Shown here: positions 35,505 through 44,943 of the stretch, in pieces
Layout of the letters: each line of letters starts with the position of its first letter
Position numbering within the stretch: position 1 is the first letter of the stretch
NCBI RefSeq assembly: GCF_024112395.2
Contig: NZ_CP078013.2
Location: 5,518,001-5,582,000, forward strand
Source of the DNA: Pseudomonas pergaminensis
GTDB taxonomy: Bacteria > Pseudomonadota > Gammaproteobacteria > Pseudomonadales > Pseudomonadaceae
Length of the DNA: 64,000 nucleotides
Direction: 5' to 3'
The notes under the pieces: model-generated
Seen by the model: only the letters and a program-made list of their open reading frames with translations
What the model was told of the DNA's origin: nothing
The model's database searches: none
Program-made: the position numbers and the translations under genes

Positions 35505-36041
35505 ATGTCGACACACATCAGCGGAGCAGCGGCTCACAACAATTGGCACTTCAGCACTCCGGCGGCTACGGGCAATCCACTGCAAGCGTCCGAGGCAAAC
35601 CACCCGCAACAGTGGCATCGCCCGCGCCCATCCCGGCCGGATTACCAACATACCCAGCCAGCCTGGAATCGTCCGCACCGGCCACAACCGAACTATCAGC
35701 ACACCCAGCCAGGCTGGAATACACCCCATCGGCCACAACCGGACTACCAGCACACCCAGCCAGGCTGGAATACACCCCATCGGCCACAACCGGACTACCA
35801 GCACACCCAGCCAGGCTGGAATACACCCCACCGGCCACAACCGGACTACCAGCACACTCAGCCAGGCTGGAATGATCCCTACCCACGTCAACCGGATTAC
35901 GACTATGCACAACCCGGTAGGGACTATCTGCAGACCACATCAAGGCCTGTACCGACACAGCCCGACTATGATGACGTCTACCGGACGCCCTATGCCGAGC
36001 GACGGCCTCTACAACCACGCCACCGCTTGAGCAACCGCTGA
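35505..36041 (+). CDS. Pro/Tyr/Trp/His-rich tandem-repeat protein of unknown function
   Basis: A 178-residue protein. Residues 1-41 are polar, with no acidic residue in the first 12 and no cleavable signal peptide (MSTHISGAAAHNNWHF). Residues 42-143 are six 17-residue repeats with consensus RPQPDYQHTQPGWNTPH; copies 3 and 4 are identical, copy 1 varies and copy 6 is degenerate. The tail is acidic-aromatic, then Arg-rich (YDDVYRTPYAERR, RHRLSNR). Net composition is Pro-, Gln-, His- and Tyr-rich, so it is probably unfolded or extended. AAAGAGAT precedes the ATG. The N-terminal composition and the upstream hrp-box-like element would fit a type III substrate, but no secretion genes are in view. 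I recognise no family. Confidence 0.72.
   Translation: MSTHISGAAAHNNWHFSTPAATGNPLQASEANHPQQWHRPRPSRPDYQHTQPAWNRPHRPQPNYQHTQPGWNTPHRPQPDYQHTQPGWNTPHRPQPDYQHTQPGWNTPHRPQPDYQHTQPGWNDPYPRQPDYDYAQPGRDYLQTTSRPVPTQPDYDDVYRTPYAERRPLQPRHRLSNR
35628..35933 (+). repeat. six tandem 51-bp coding repeats
   Basis: Six in-frame copies of a 51-base unit (306 bases in all) encode the 17-residue repeat. The middle copies are almost identical at the DNA level, so recent duplication is likely and copy number may vary between strains. Confidence 0.93.
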
Positions 36042-36047
36042 AATAAA

Positions 36048-36073
36048 GGGCCGGGTATCGACATACCCGGCCC
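36048..36073 (-). terminator. terminator after the old yellow enzyme gene
   Basis: GGGCCGGGTAT and ATACCCGGCCC form a perfect 11-base stem with a 4-base loop. On the minus strand it is followed by TTTATTT. It may also stop the forward repeat-protein transcript, whose stop is at 36041. Confidence 0.8.
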
Positions 36074-36097
36074 ATCTCCAGCGCCCAACGGGCCTTA

Positions 36098-37201
36098 TCA
36101 GACCAACGTGGTCAACGCCTCACGGCTGAACGGCAGGATGTCGCCCTCGCGGCCTTCGCGCACCTTCAATGCCCAATCCGGGTCCACCAACAGGGCACGG
36201 CCCACGGCCACCAAGTCAAACTCGTCGTTATTCAAACGCTCCAGCAGTTTTTCCAGGCTGGCTGGCTGCGCGACCTTGTCGGTATTGACCATGAACTGCA
36301 GGAACTCACCATCCAGGCCAACGCTGCCCACGGTGATAGTCGGTTTGCCGGTGAGTTGACGGGTCCAGCCAGCCAGGTTGAGGTTGGAGCCTTCGAATTC
36401 CGGCTCCCAGAAACGACGGGTGGAGCAGTGGAAAATGTCCACGCCCGCGTCAGACAACGGCTTGAGAAACTCTCCAAGCGCCTCGGGGGTTTGCACCAGG
36501 CGCGCGGTGTAGTCCTGCTGTTTCCACTGGGAGAAACGGAAAATAATCGGGAAGTCCGGGCCGACCGCGGCACGGGTAGCCTGGATCAGCTCGATAGCAA
36601 AGCGCGAACGGTTGGCGAGGCTGCCGCCATATTCGTCGGTACGCTGGTTGCTGCCTTCCCAGAAGAACTGGTCGACCAGATAGCCGTGGGCGCCGTGGAT
36701 CTCCACGCCGTCCATGCCAATGCGCTGGGCGTCCTTGGCGGCTTGGGCGAAGGCGTTGATGACCTCCTTGATGTCTTGCTGGGTCATGCCATGCACGACC
36801 ACGTTACCGTCCTTGAGCTTCTCCATCGGACCGTAGGCCGGCACGCTGGCGTCAGGCTCGGTGCCGATGCGACGTACGCTGCCCACGTGCCAAAGCTGTG
36901 GAACGATCTTGCCGCCTTCGGCATGCACGGCGTCGACCACCTTTTTCCAGCCGGCCAGCGCGGCCTCACCGTAAAAGTGCGGGACATTGGGGTAGCCATT
37001 GGAGGCCTGGTGGCCGACCACCGTGCCTTCAGTGATGATCAGGCCCACGCCTGCGGCGGCGCGGCGACGGTAGTACTCGATCACTTTGGAATTGGGCACG
37101 CCGCCAGGGGAGAACGAGCGGGTCATCGGCGCCATGACGACGCGGGTCGACAGTTGCAATGCACCGAGCTGAAAGGGTTTGAACAAGGCTTGGACGGGCA
37201 T
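36098..37201 (-). CDS. old yellow enzyme family NADH:flavin oxidoreductase
   Basis: A 367-residue FMN-dependent alkene reductase. Barrel motifs are LSTRVVMAPMTRSFSPGGVP, the active-site-like GVEIHGAHGYLVDQFFWEGSNQRTD (shown in part), RSRFAIELI and FDLVAVGRALLVDPDW. The His pair in HGAHGYL binds the substrate carbonyl. The NemA/YqjM-type enzymes reduce activated double bonds or nitro compounds; the exact role is not predictable. ATG 37201 has GGAG upstream. Confidence 0.9.
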   Translation of the reverse strand: MPVQALFKPFQLGALQLSTRVVMAPMTRSFSPGGVPNSKVIEYYRRRAAAGVGLIITEGTVVGHQASNGYPNVPHFYGEAALAGWKKVVDAVHAEGGKIVPQLWHVGSVRRIGTEPDASVPAYGPMEKLKDGNVVVHGMTQQDIKEVINAFAQAAKDAQRIGMDGVEIHGAHGYLVDQFFWEGSNQRTDEYGGSLANRSRFAIELIQATRAAVGPDFPIIFRFSQWKQQDYTARLVQTPEALGEFLKPLSDAGVDIFHCSTRRFWEPEFEGSNLNLAGWTRQLTGKPTITVGSVGLDGEFLQFMVNTDKVAQPASLEKLLERLNNDEFDLVAVGRALLVDPDWALKVREGREGDILPFSREALTTLV

Positions 37202-37327
37202 GGGAGCACTCCACGGAAGACGGGATTTATGACGTGGATAATATGGGGAGCGCAAAGCCCTGGGTAGCACTATTGATCTGGGTGATTAAGGGGTAAAAGT
37301 GGCACGACCTGTTGCCGCTAACCTGTA

Positions 37328-37452
37328 GTGAGCGGGCTTGCCCCGCGCTGGGTGGCGAAGCCGCCCCAGAAAAAAACGCCGCGTTCTGTCTAGAAATGCG
37401 GCGTCTGATTTTAGGGCGGCTTCGCCACCCAGCGCGGGACAAGCCCGCTCAC
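37328..37452. repeat. long inverted repeat, REP-related
   Basis: GTGAGCGGGCTTGCCCCGCG continuing to CTGGGTGGCGAAGCCGCCC is paired with the inverted GGGCGGCTTCGCCACCCAGC continuing to GCGGGACAAGCCCGCTCAC. The arms are about 40 bases and nearly perfect. They differ from the other REPs in the window by the extra GGTGGCGAAGCCGCCC segment. A terminator is nested inside. Confidence 0.88.
37370..37404 (-). terminator. gpx terminator nested in the inverted repeat
   Basis: ACGCCGC and GCGGCGT form a 7-base stem around a 15-base loop. On the minus strand the stem is followed by a run of seven T, about 70 bases beyond the glutathione peroxidase stop. Confidence 0.75.
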
Positions 37453-37474
37453 CACGAAAGCCTCCTGGACGTCT

Positions 37475-37957
37475 TCAGGCCAGGGCTTTTTCGATGGCCT
37501 GGACGATCGTCGGGTCATCTGGCGCGGTGCGCGGGGAGAAGCGTGCGAGCACTCGCCCATCCTTGCCCAACAGGAATTTTTCGAAGTTCCAGGTGATATC
37601 CCCAGGAAACTCGGCACCCTCGCCCGCCAGCAGGCGGTACAGCTGATGACGATCAGGCCCGTTGACCTCAAGCTTGCTGCCCAACGGGAAAGTCACCCCG
37701 TAGTTCAGGCTGCAGAACGCCTGGATCTCCTCCTCGGTCCCCGGCTCCTGGCCTGCAAACTGGTTGCACGGCAGGCCGAGCACGGTAAAGCCCTGGTCCT
37801 TGTACTGCTGGTAGAGGTTTTCGAGCGCGGCGTATTGCGGGGTCAAGCCACATTTGGAGGCCACGTTGACCACCAGCACAACTTGCCCCTTAAAGGGCGC
37901 CAGCGGCAGCTCTTGTCCGTCCAAAGCTTTGAGTTTCAGGTCGTGGAAAGCACTCAT
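37475..37957 (-). CDS. gpx: glutathione peroxidase-family thiol peroxidase
   Basis: A 160-residue member of the GPx family. The peroxidatic Cys is in VNVASKCGLTPQY near residue 36, followed by GLPCNQFAGQEPG and WNFEKFLLGKDG. The catalytic Gln and Trp are both present. It uses Cys, not selenocysteine, and probably takes electrons from thioredoxin. ATG 37957 follows TGGAGTTCGTC. It stands alone. Confidence 0.93.
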   Translation of the reverse strand: MSAFHDLKLKALDGQELPLAPFKGQVVLVVNVASKCGLTPQYAALENLYQQYKDQGFTVLGLPCNQFAGQEPGTEEEIQAFCSLNYGVTFPLGSKLEVNGPDRHQLYRLLAGEGAEFPGDITWNFEKFLLGKDGRVLARFSPRTAPDDPTIVQAIEKALA

Positions 37958-38058
37958 GACGAACTCCAGATATCCCATGTTCTTCGCATTGCGGTGCTTC
38001 GAGATTACAACCCGCAAGCCTGCAATCATAGACGCCGATTGCAAAACTCGCCTGCGAG

Positions 38059-38523
38059 TTACTGAGCGGTCGGCCAGGGCAAAATCGGAATGGCCGTGAC
38101 GGCATTCTGCGGGCTGCCTTCGATCAGGCGGTCGCTGTAGACCAGGTACACCAGGGTATTGCGCTTCTTGTCGAGGAAGCGCACCACCTGCATGGTCTTG
38201 AACACCAGCGAGGTGCGCTCCTTGAACACTTCGTCGCCGTCCTTGAGCTCACCCTTGAAGCGGATCGGGCCCACCTGACGGCAGGCGATCGACGCTTCGG
38301 CACGGTCTTCGGCCAGGCCCAGGCCACCTTTCACGCCGCCAGTCTTGGCGCGCGACAGGTAGCAGGTCACGCCGTCGACCTTGGGGTCGTCAAAGGCTTC
38401 AACAACGATTCGGTCGTTGGGGCCGACAAACTTGAACACCGTCGACACCTGACCGATTTCCTCGGCCGAGGCCAACAACGGCATGGCCAGCAGCAGGCCG
38501 AGCAATCCCTTCATGACACGCAT
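38059..38523 (-). CDS. creA: CreA family periplasmic protein
   Basis: A 154-residue exported protein with signal peptide [17 protein letters not shown]. The mature part matches Cre[41 protein letters not shown] and [20 protein letters not shown]. CreA is widespread but of unknown function. It is 15 bases after proB on the same strand, so co-transcription is likely. Confidence 0.9.
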   Translation of the reverse strand: MRVMKGLLGLLLAMPLLASAEEIGQVSTVFKFVGPNDRIVVEAFDDPKVDGVTCYLSRAKTGGVKGGLGLAEDRAEASIACRQVGPIRFKGELKDGDEVFKERTSLVFKTMQVVRFLDKKRNTLVYLVYSDRLIEGSPQNAVTAIPILPWPTAQ

Positions 38524-38538
38524 TGTGTATTCCTTTGG

Positions 38539-39657
38539 TTAGACCAGGATCAGGTTATCGCGGTGAACCAGCTCCGGTTCGGCCATGTAACCCAAGAGTC
38601 CGACAATCGCATCGGACGATTGTCCAATGATTTTCTGTGCTTCGAGGGCGCTGTAGTTAGCCAGGCCACGGGCGATCTCACGACCGTCCGGCGCTACGCA
38701 CACCACCATCTCGCCACGGCGGAAACTGCCCTGCACCAGCTTGACGCCCACCGGCAGCAGGCTCTTGTTGCCTTGGGACAATGCCGACACCGCACCCTCG
38801 TCCAGCACCAGCGTGCCACGGGTTTGCAGATGACCGGCCAGCCACTGTTTGCGCGCCGCAAGCATGCCGCGTTCCGGCGACAGCAGCGTGCCGATGCGTT
38901 CACCGGCCTTGAGGCGGTCCAGCACGCGCTCAAGGCGCCCGCCGACGATGATGGTGTGCGCGCCGGAACGTGCGGCCAGGCGCGCTGCACGCAGTTTGGT
39001 CTGCATGCCGCCACGGCCCAGGGCACCGCCGACGCTGCCGGCCACAGCGTCCAGCGCCGGGTCATCGGCACGAGCCTCATAAATAAGCTGGGCATCGGGG
39101 TTGTTACGCGGGTCGGCGTCGAACATACCGTCACGGTCGGTGAGGATCACCAACAGGTCGGCTTCCACCAGGTTGGCAACCAGGGCGGCCAGGGTGTCGT
39201 TGTCGCCGAAGCGGATTTCGTCGGTGACCACGGTGTCGTTCTCGTTGATCACCGGGATGACCTTGAGCTCGACCAGGGCGCGCAAGGTGCTGCGGGCATT
39301 GAGGTAGCGCTTGCGGTCGGACAGGTCGTCGTGGGTCAGCAGGATCTGCGCCGTGTGGCGGCCGTGCTCGGCGAAGCTGGATTCCCAGGCTTGCACCAGG
39401 CCCATCTGGCCGATGGCGGCGGCGGCTTGCAGTTCGTGCATCGCGCTGGGTCGCGCGGTCCAGCCGAGGCGGCTCATCCCGGCGGCAACCGCCCCGGACG
39501 ACACCAGCACCAACTCAACACCGGCCTCATGCAAGGCCACCATCTGCTCGACCCAGACGCTCATGGCTGCGCGATCCAGCCCCTTGCCATCCGCCGTCAG
39601 CAACGCACTGCCGATCTTTACGACCCAGCGCTGCGCACCTGTCACTTTGCTCCGCAT
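38539..39657 (-). CDS. proB: glutamate 5-kinase
   Basis: A 372-residue enzyme, the normal length with a C-terminal PUA domain. The kinase part has [26 protein letters not shown] and [20 protein letters not shown]; the PUA domain is after residue 280. It phosphorylates glutamate in proline synthesis. ATG 39657 is chosen because the product then starts [11 protein letters not shown] like other pseudomonad ProB; two earlier in-frame codons exist. It is followed by creA. Confidence 0.95.
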   Translation of the reverse strand: MRSKVTGAQRWVVKIGSALLTADGKGLDRAAMSVWVEQMVALHEAGVELVLVSSGAVAAGMSRLGWTARPSAMHELQAAAAIGQMGLVQAWESSFAEHGRHTAQILLTHDDLSDRKRYLNARSTLRALVELKVIPVINENDTVVTDEIRFGDNDTLAALVANLVEADLLVILTDRDGMFDADPRNNPDAQLIYEARADDPALDAVAGSVGGALGRGGMQTKLRAARLAARSGAHTIIVGGRLERVLDRLKAGERIGTLLSPERGMLAARKQWLAGHLQTRGTLVLDEGAVSALSQGNKSLLPVGVKLVQGSFRRGEMVVCVAPDGREIARGLANYSALEAQKIIGQSSDAIVGLLGYMAEPELVHRDNLILV

Positions 39658-39724
39658 CATCTTCAACCTTAGATTGAGGGCTGCGCGACCCAGCGCGGCC
39701 CATAACGTTAAACCCGGATACTAA

Positions 39725-39750
39725 AACGCCGCTCTATAAGGAGCGGCGTT
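39725..39750 (-). terminator. terminator after obgE
   Basis: AACGCCGCTC and GAGCGGCGTT form a 10-base perfect stem with loop TATAAG, followed on the minus strand by TTTTAG. It lies between obgE and proB, so proB probably has its own promoter. Confidence 0.8.
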
Positions 39751-39768
39751 CAAGTTTATCGCAACGGA

Positions 39769-41022
<1,254 letters not shown>

Positions 41023-41140
41023 TTAAGAAACCAAGACATAAGACTCTTGCAAAAATGAGCGCAGCGACCTCAATCAACGACCGCACATCCAGCGCTTGAG
41101 CCCATCACAAACAGCTTTGCAAGAGACTCACCCCACAAAC

Positions 41141-41171
41141 GAAAAAGCCCCGTCGCAAGACAGGGCTTTTC
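41141..41171 (-). terminator. terminator/attenuator between rpmA and obgE
   Basis: AAAAGCCC-C-GTC pairs with GAC-A-GGGCTTTT around GCAA, with a T-rich tail on the minus strand. It lies 15 bases after the rpmA stop and could lower obgE expression relative to the ribosomal genes. Confidence 0.75.
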
Positions 41172-41185
41172 CAGCGATCTCGCAA

Positions 41186-41443
41186 TTAAGCTGCGACAAC
41201 GCTCACGTAACGGCGGTTGAACGCGCCTTTTACTTCAAACTTGATCACGCCTTCGATTTTCGCGAAGAGGGTGTGATCTTTACCCATGCCTACACCGTAA
41301 CCGGCGTGGAATTGGGTGCCGCGCTGACGCACGATGATGTTGCCCGGAATGATTTTCTGGCCGCCATACATCTTAACGCCAAGGCGTTTGGCTTCTGAGT
41401 CGCGACCGTTACGGGTACTACCACCAGCTTTTTTGTGTGCCAT
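41186..41443 (-). CDS. rpmA: 50S ribosomal protein L27
   Basis: An 85-residue protein with the family start [20 protein letters not shown] and [20 protein letters not shown]. It reaches the peptidyl-transferase centre through its N-terminal tail. The start has the expected MAHKK form. It follows rplU by 34 bases. Confidence 0.97.
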   Translation of the reverse strand: MAHKKAGGSTRNGRDSEAKRLGVKMYGGQKIIPGNIIVRQRGTQFHAGYGVGMGKDHTLFAKIEGVIKFEVKGAFNRRYVSVVAA

Positions 41444-41477
41444 GAGTCAATTCTCCTAGTGAGGAATTAGGCTGAAA

Positions 41478-41792
41478 TTAAGCCTGAATACCGGTGATTT
41501 TGATCTCGGTGTACCACTGGCGGTGGCCCATACGCTTCATGTGGTGCTTACGACGACGGAACTTGATGATGCGGACTTTATCGTGACGACCTTGGGAGAT
41601 CACTTCAGCCACAACGGTAGCGCCAGCAACAACTGGAGCGCCGATGTTCACGTCATCGCCATTGGCGACCAACAGAACGCGATCAAAAGTAACGGATTCG
41701 CCGGTAGCGACTTCCAGTTTTTCGATCTTCAGGTATTCACCTGGGGCGACTTTGTATTGCTTGCCACCAGTAACAATTACTGCGTACGACAT
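41478..41792 (-). CDS. rplU: 50S ribosomal protein L21
   Basis: A 104-residue protein with [20 protein letters not shown] at the start and [20 protein letters not shown] near the end. ATG 41792 fits the family; the frame is open upstream without any coding likeness. It is divergent from ispB, with the ribosomal promoter in the 240-base gap. Confidence 0.97.
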   Translation of the reverse strand: MSYAVIVTGGKQYKVAPGEYLKIEKLEVATGESVTFDRVLLVANGDDVNIGAPVVAGATVVAEVISQGRHDKVRIIKFRRRKHHMKRMGHRQWYTEIKITGIQA

Positions 41793-42031
41793 GGTATTTC
41801 TCCGATAATCCTGCTCACCCAGCGCTTTATAAGAAGAGGTATTGGCTGGCATGGCTGCATGGGATGGACGTCCCGAATGCAATTGCGTAAGGCAGGTGCT
41901 GCCCAGGAAGTTCAGGGTGCGCGATTGTACGCAAGGCAACGGGGTGTTGCAAGAGGCCGTCTATCGCGCCTTGACACTACGGGGCCTGGGTCCTAGCATG
42001 CCGCGCAACCCTTCTGGAGCGACTGTCGCTG

Positions 42032-43000
42032 ATGCAACCCCAAGCTTTCTACCGCGCGGTCGCGGACGATTTTAGCGCCGTCGACGGCATCATCAAGCAG
42101 CAGCTGACGTCTAAAGTGCCGCTGGTCTCCAAAATTGGCGACTATATTACGTCGGCGGGCGGTAAACGCCTGCGTCCTTTATTAGTGCTGCTGTGCGGCA
42201 AGGCCCTGGGTCGCGAAGGCGATGACCTGCGCCTGCTGGCGGCCACTATCGAATTCCTGCACACCGCCACCCTGCTGCATGACGACGTGGTCGACATGTC
42301 CGGCATGCGCCGTGGCCGCGAGACCGCCAACGCCATGTGGGGCAACGCACCCAGCGTGCTGGTGGGCGACTTCCTGTATTCGCGCTCGTTCGAAATGATG
42401 GTTGAACTCGGCTCGATGCCGGTGATGAAGATTCTTTCACAGGCCACCCGCATCATCGCCGAGGGCGAAGTGTTGCAACTGTCGAAGGTCCGCGACGCCA
42501 GCACCACCGAAGAAACCTATATGGAAGTGATTCGCGGCAAAACCGCGATGCTCTTTGAAGCCTCCACCCACAGCGCCGCTGCGCTGTGCGGCGCTACGGC
42601 CGAACAGGCCGAAGCCCTGCGCACCTTTGGTGACCACCTGGGCGTGGCGTTCCAACTGGTCGACGACCTGCTCGACTACAAGGGCGACGCCGAAACCCTT
42701 GGCAAGAACGTCGGTGACGACCTGGCCGAAGGCAAGCCGACCTTGCCGCTGATCTACACCATGCGCGAAGGCACGCCGGAACAGGCTGCCCTGGTGCGCA
42801 AGGCGATCCAGAAAGGCGGGATCGAAGACCTGGAGGCCATCCGTGCCGCTGTCGAAGCGTCGGGCTCCCTGGAGTACACCGCGCAACTGGCACGCGACTA
42901 CGTGGCCCGTGCAATCAAATGCCTGGAAGCCCTCCCCGCCAGCGAATACCGGGATGCCCTGGTTGAGCTGAGTGAGTTTGCGGTCGCGCGTACTCACTGA
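42032..43000 (+). CDS. ispB: polyprenyl (octaprenyl/nonaprenyl) diphosphate synthase
   Basis: A 322-residue trans-prenyltransferase that makes the ubiquinone side chain. The two Asp-rich motifs are LLHDDVVDMSGMRRG near residue 82-96 and FQLVDDLLDYKGD near 208-220, with GGKRLRPLLVLL at the N terminus. The product in pseudomonads is usually the nine-unit chain (ubiquinone-9). It is divergent from rplU. Its end is followed by a REP pair. Confidence 0.95.
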   Translation: MQPQAFYRAVADDFSAVDGIIKQQLTSKVPLVSKIGDYITSAGGKRLRPLLVLLCGKALGREGDDLRLLAATIEFLHTATLLHDDVVDMSGMRRGRETANAMWGNAPSVLVGDFLYSRSFEMMVELGSMPVMKILSQATRIIAEGEVLQLSKVRDASTTEETYMEVIRGKTAMLFEASTHSAAALCGATAEQAEALRTFGDHLGVAFQLVDDLLDYKGDAETLGKNVGDDLAEGKPTLPLIYTMREGTPEQAALVRKAIQKGGIEDLEAIRAAVEASGSLEYTAQLARDYVARAIKCLEALPASEYRDALVELSEFAVARTH

Positions 43001-43014
43001 TCCCGCACTGATTA

Positions 43015-43087
43015 ATGTGGGAACTGGCGTGCCTGCGATGACGGTAGTGAACTCACCATCGCTATCGCAGGCACGCCAGCTCCCACG
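43015..43087. repeat. REP inverted pair
   Basis: AATGTGGGAACTGGCGTGCC continuing to TGCGAT is paired with ATCGCAGGCACGCCAGCTCC continuing to CACGT. One arm carries a G-to-A and a T-to-G difference from the common type. Confidence 0.9.
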
Positions 43088-43179
43088 TTTAAAGCGCATT
43101 ACCAACTGAGCGCCCGCGCTCGCCGCAAAACCCTATATAATGTGCGACTTTTAGCCATCCTGACTCTCAAGGAGCTTTA

Positions 43180-43521
43180 GTGAGCACGTTGCCACCCTGC
43201 CCGAAATGCAATTCCGAATACACCTACGAAGACGGCGCCCAGCTGATCTGCCCGGAATGCGCCCATGAGTGGTCCGCCAATGGCGAGGCCGAAGCAGCCA
43301 GCGACGACACCGTGAAGAAAGATTCTGTGGGCAACGTCCTGCAGGACGGCGACACCATCACCGTGATCAAGGACCTCAAGGTCAAGGGCACTTCCCTGGT
43401 CGTCAAAGTGGGCACCAAGGTCAAGAACATCCGCCTGTGCGACGGCGACCACGATATCGATTGCAAGATCGACGGTATCGGCCCGATGAAGCTCAAGTCT
43501 GAGTTCGTGCGCAAAGTCTGA
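43180..43521 (+). CDS. yjdM: zinc-ribbon protein YjdM (PhnA family)
   Basis: A 113-residue protein with an N-terminal zinc ribbon ([20 protein letters not shown], with the second CxxC as CPEC) and the family C-terminal domain ([40 protein letters not shown]). The start codon is GTG, backed by AAGGAGCTTTA. Historically called PhnA, but no phosphonoacetate hydrolase role is implied. Monocistronic, with a hairpin behind. Confidence 0.93.
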   Translation: MSTLPPCPKCNSEYTYEDGAQLICPECAHEWSANGEAEAASDDTVKKDSVGNVLQDGDTITVIKDLKVKGTSLVVKVGTKVKNIRLCDGDHDIDCKIDGIGPMKLKSEFVRKV

Positions 43522-43532
43522 ACCTGCTACCT

Positions 43533-43557
43533 CCATCCCGCGCCCGCCGCGGGATGG
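43533..43557 (+). terminator. hairpin after yjdM
   Basis: CCATCCCGCG and CGCGGGATGG pair perfectly around CCCGC. The following tail (CGTTTCG) is only slightly T-rich, so termination strength is uncertain. Confidence 0.5.
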
Positions 43558-43638
43558 CGTTTCGCCCTCTCCATTGATCGAACGCAATATCCACACAGAA
43601 AAAACCAGAAACCGCCAATAGGCACTTGCTATTCTACG

Positions 43639-43657
43639 AATAAGAATTATTCTCATT
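43639..43657. promoter_or_regulatory. Fur box
   Basis: AATAAGAATTATTCTCATT is close to the classic Fur 19-mer, with the inner dyad AGAAT-T-ATTCT intact. It sits 26 bases before the start of the next gene, so that gene should be repressed by iron. Confidence 0.7.
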
Positions 43658-43682
43658 GAAACCCATCAAGGAGATGCGACCC

Positions 43683-43940
43683 ATGACTTATTTGATAGAT
43701 GCCTGGCTGGACCGCCCACACCCTTACCTGCGGATCTTGCATCGGGAAACCGGCGAAGTCTGTGCAGTACTGGAAGAAGAAGCGCTGAACGAATTGCAGG
43801 ACCAAGGCGACCTGGACGTCAACGGGCTGAGCTCGAGTGAACCTGGGGTGTTGAAGGAGGTGGTGCGTAATCTGTTTCTGTTTTGCTATGCCCGAGCGTT
43901 GCGCCCGGCGACGGAGCTGAATGGCAAGTTCCATCCATGA
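43683..43940 (+). CDS. small iron-regulated hypothetical protein (85 aa)
   Basis: An acidic 85-residue cytosolic protein (TYLIDAWLDRPHPYLRILHR, VCAVLEEEALNELQDQGDLD). No metal motif or membrane helix is seen. Position after ispB and before fklB matches PA4570-like proteins of P. aeruginosa, a strongly iron-starvation-induced family of unknown role. ATG 43683 follows AAGGAGATGCGACC; an in-frame ATG at 43656 overlaps the Fur box and is less likely. Confidence 0.8.
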   Translation: MTYLIDAWLDRPHPYLRILHRETGEVCAVLEEEALNELQDQGDLDVNGLSSSEPGVLKEVVRNLFLFCYARALRPATELNGKFHP

Positions 43941-43960
43941 GCGAGGTTGAATGCACCTGC

Positions 43961-44055
43961 TTTATGTGGGAGCTGGCTTGCCTGCGATGGCATCAACTCG
44001 GTAAGACATCAGACCGAGTCGCCGGCATCGCGGGCAAGCCCGGCTCCCACATAAA
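43961..44055. repeat. REP inverted pair (mixed arms)
   Basis: TTTATGTGGGAGCTGGCTTG continuing to CCTGCGATGGC faces GCATCGCGGGCAAGCCCGGC continuing to TCCCACATAAA. The left arm is of the GCTGGC type and the right of the GCCGGG type, between two convergent genes. Confidence 0.92.
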
Positions 44056-44079
44056 GCCAGGCGCAGTAATCAGCAGGTC

Positions 44080-44697
44080 TTACAGAACGTCGAGCAGCTC
44101 GACGTCGAACACCAGGACGCTGTGCGGCGGGATGCTACCAACGCCTTGAGCGCCGTAAGCCAGTTCGCTAGGCACGTACAGGCGCCATTTGCTGCCGGCA
44201 TTCATCAGTTGCAGGGCTTCGGTCCAACCGGCGATCACGCCGCCTACCGGGAATTCTGCAGGCTGGCCGCGCTCGTAGGAGCTATCGAACACAGTGCCGT
44301 CGATCAGGGTGCCGTGGTAGTGAGTACGCACTTGGTCTTCACGGGTCGGCTTGGCGCCATCACCTGCGGTCAGCACTTCGAATTGCAGGCCGGAAGCCAG
44401 GGTAGTGATGCCATCACGCTTGGCGTTTTCAGCCAGGAACGCCAGGCCAGCGCCTGCCGCTGCTTCAGCCTTGGCAGCCGCTTCGGCTTGCATGATTTCG
44501 CGGATCACCTTGAAGCTGGCAGCCATTTGCTCTTGGTCTACGCGGCTTGGCTGGCCGGCGAACGCATCGGTCAGGCCGGCCAGGATCGCGTCCAGGCTGA
44601 CGCCCGGTGGTGGGTTGTCGCGCAGTTGGTCGCCCAACTGACGGCCGATACCGTAGCTGACGCGGGTTTCGTCGGTGGACAGATTAACTTCGGACAT
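44080..44697 (-). CDS. fklB: FKBP-type peptidyl-prolyl isomerase
   Basis: A 205-residue protein. The N-terminal helical dimerisation part (about 1-95, with YGIGRQLGDQLRDNPPPGVS) is followed by an FKBP domain (VRTHYHGTLIDGTVFDSSYE, RGQPAEFPVGGVIAGWTEAL, YVPSELAYG). There is no signal peptide, so it should be cytosolic. Synteny with PA4572 fklB supports the name. Confidence 0.93.
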   Translation of the reverse strand: MSEVNLSTDETRVSYGIGRQLGDQLRDNPPPGVSLDAILAGLTDAFAGQPSRVDQEQMAASFKVIREIMQAEAAAKAEAAAGAGLAFLAENAKRDGITTLASGLQFEVLTAGDGAKPTREDQVRTHYHGTLIDGTVFDSSYERGQPAEFPVGGVIAGWTEALQLMNAGSKWRLYVPSELAYGAQGVGSIPPHSVLVFDVELLDVL

Positions 44698-44943
44698 GAA
44701 GAGGCTCCGCTGTAGGACAACACTGGTTTCCCCGTGCTACCCAAAACTAAAAGGGCCAGCAGACTAGCACACAAGCCCCGCCCATGATCAGCCCCCTCCA
44801 CGGCCACTGCGGTAGCGCACTTTGTCATCCGGGACAAAATAGCATTTCAGATTCACCTCCTGCCGCCGATACAGCCCTACACAGCAGCTGGCTCCAAAAT
44901 CAATAACCGTCCAGCACACCCCATCATTCTTGCGGAGCATTCG

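Noticed and set aside
35334..35912. Long minus-strand frame with hydrophobic repeats (WLGVLVVRLWP) opposite the repeat-protein gene
   Set aside because: It is the antisense reading of the 51-bp repeats; any repeat divisible by three leaves other frames open. The forward frame has the ribosome site and promoter-like element.
37328..37452. Attachment site or IS terminal repeats
   Set aside because: The arms flank only about 45 bases with a terminator; no gene or target duplication is present, so a REP-type element is the simpler reading.
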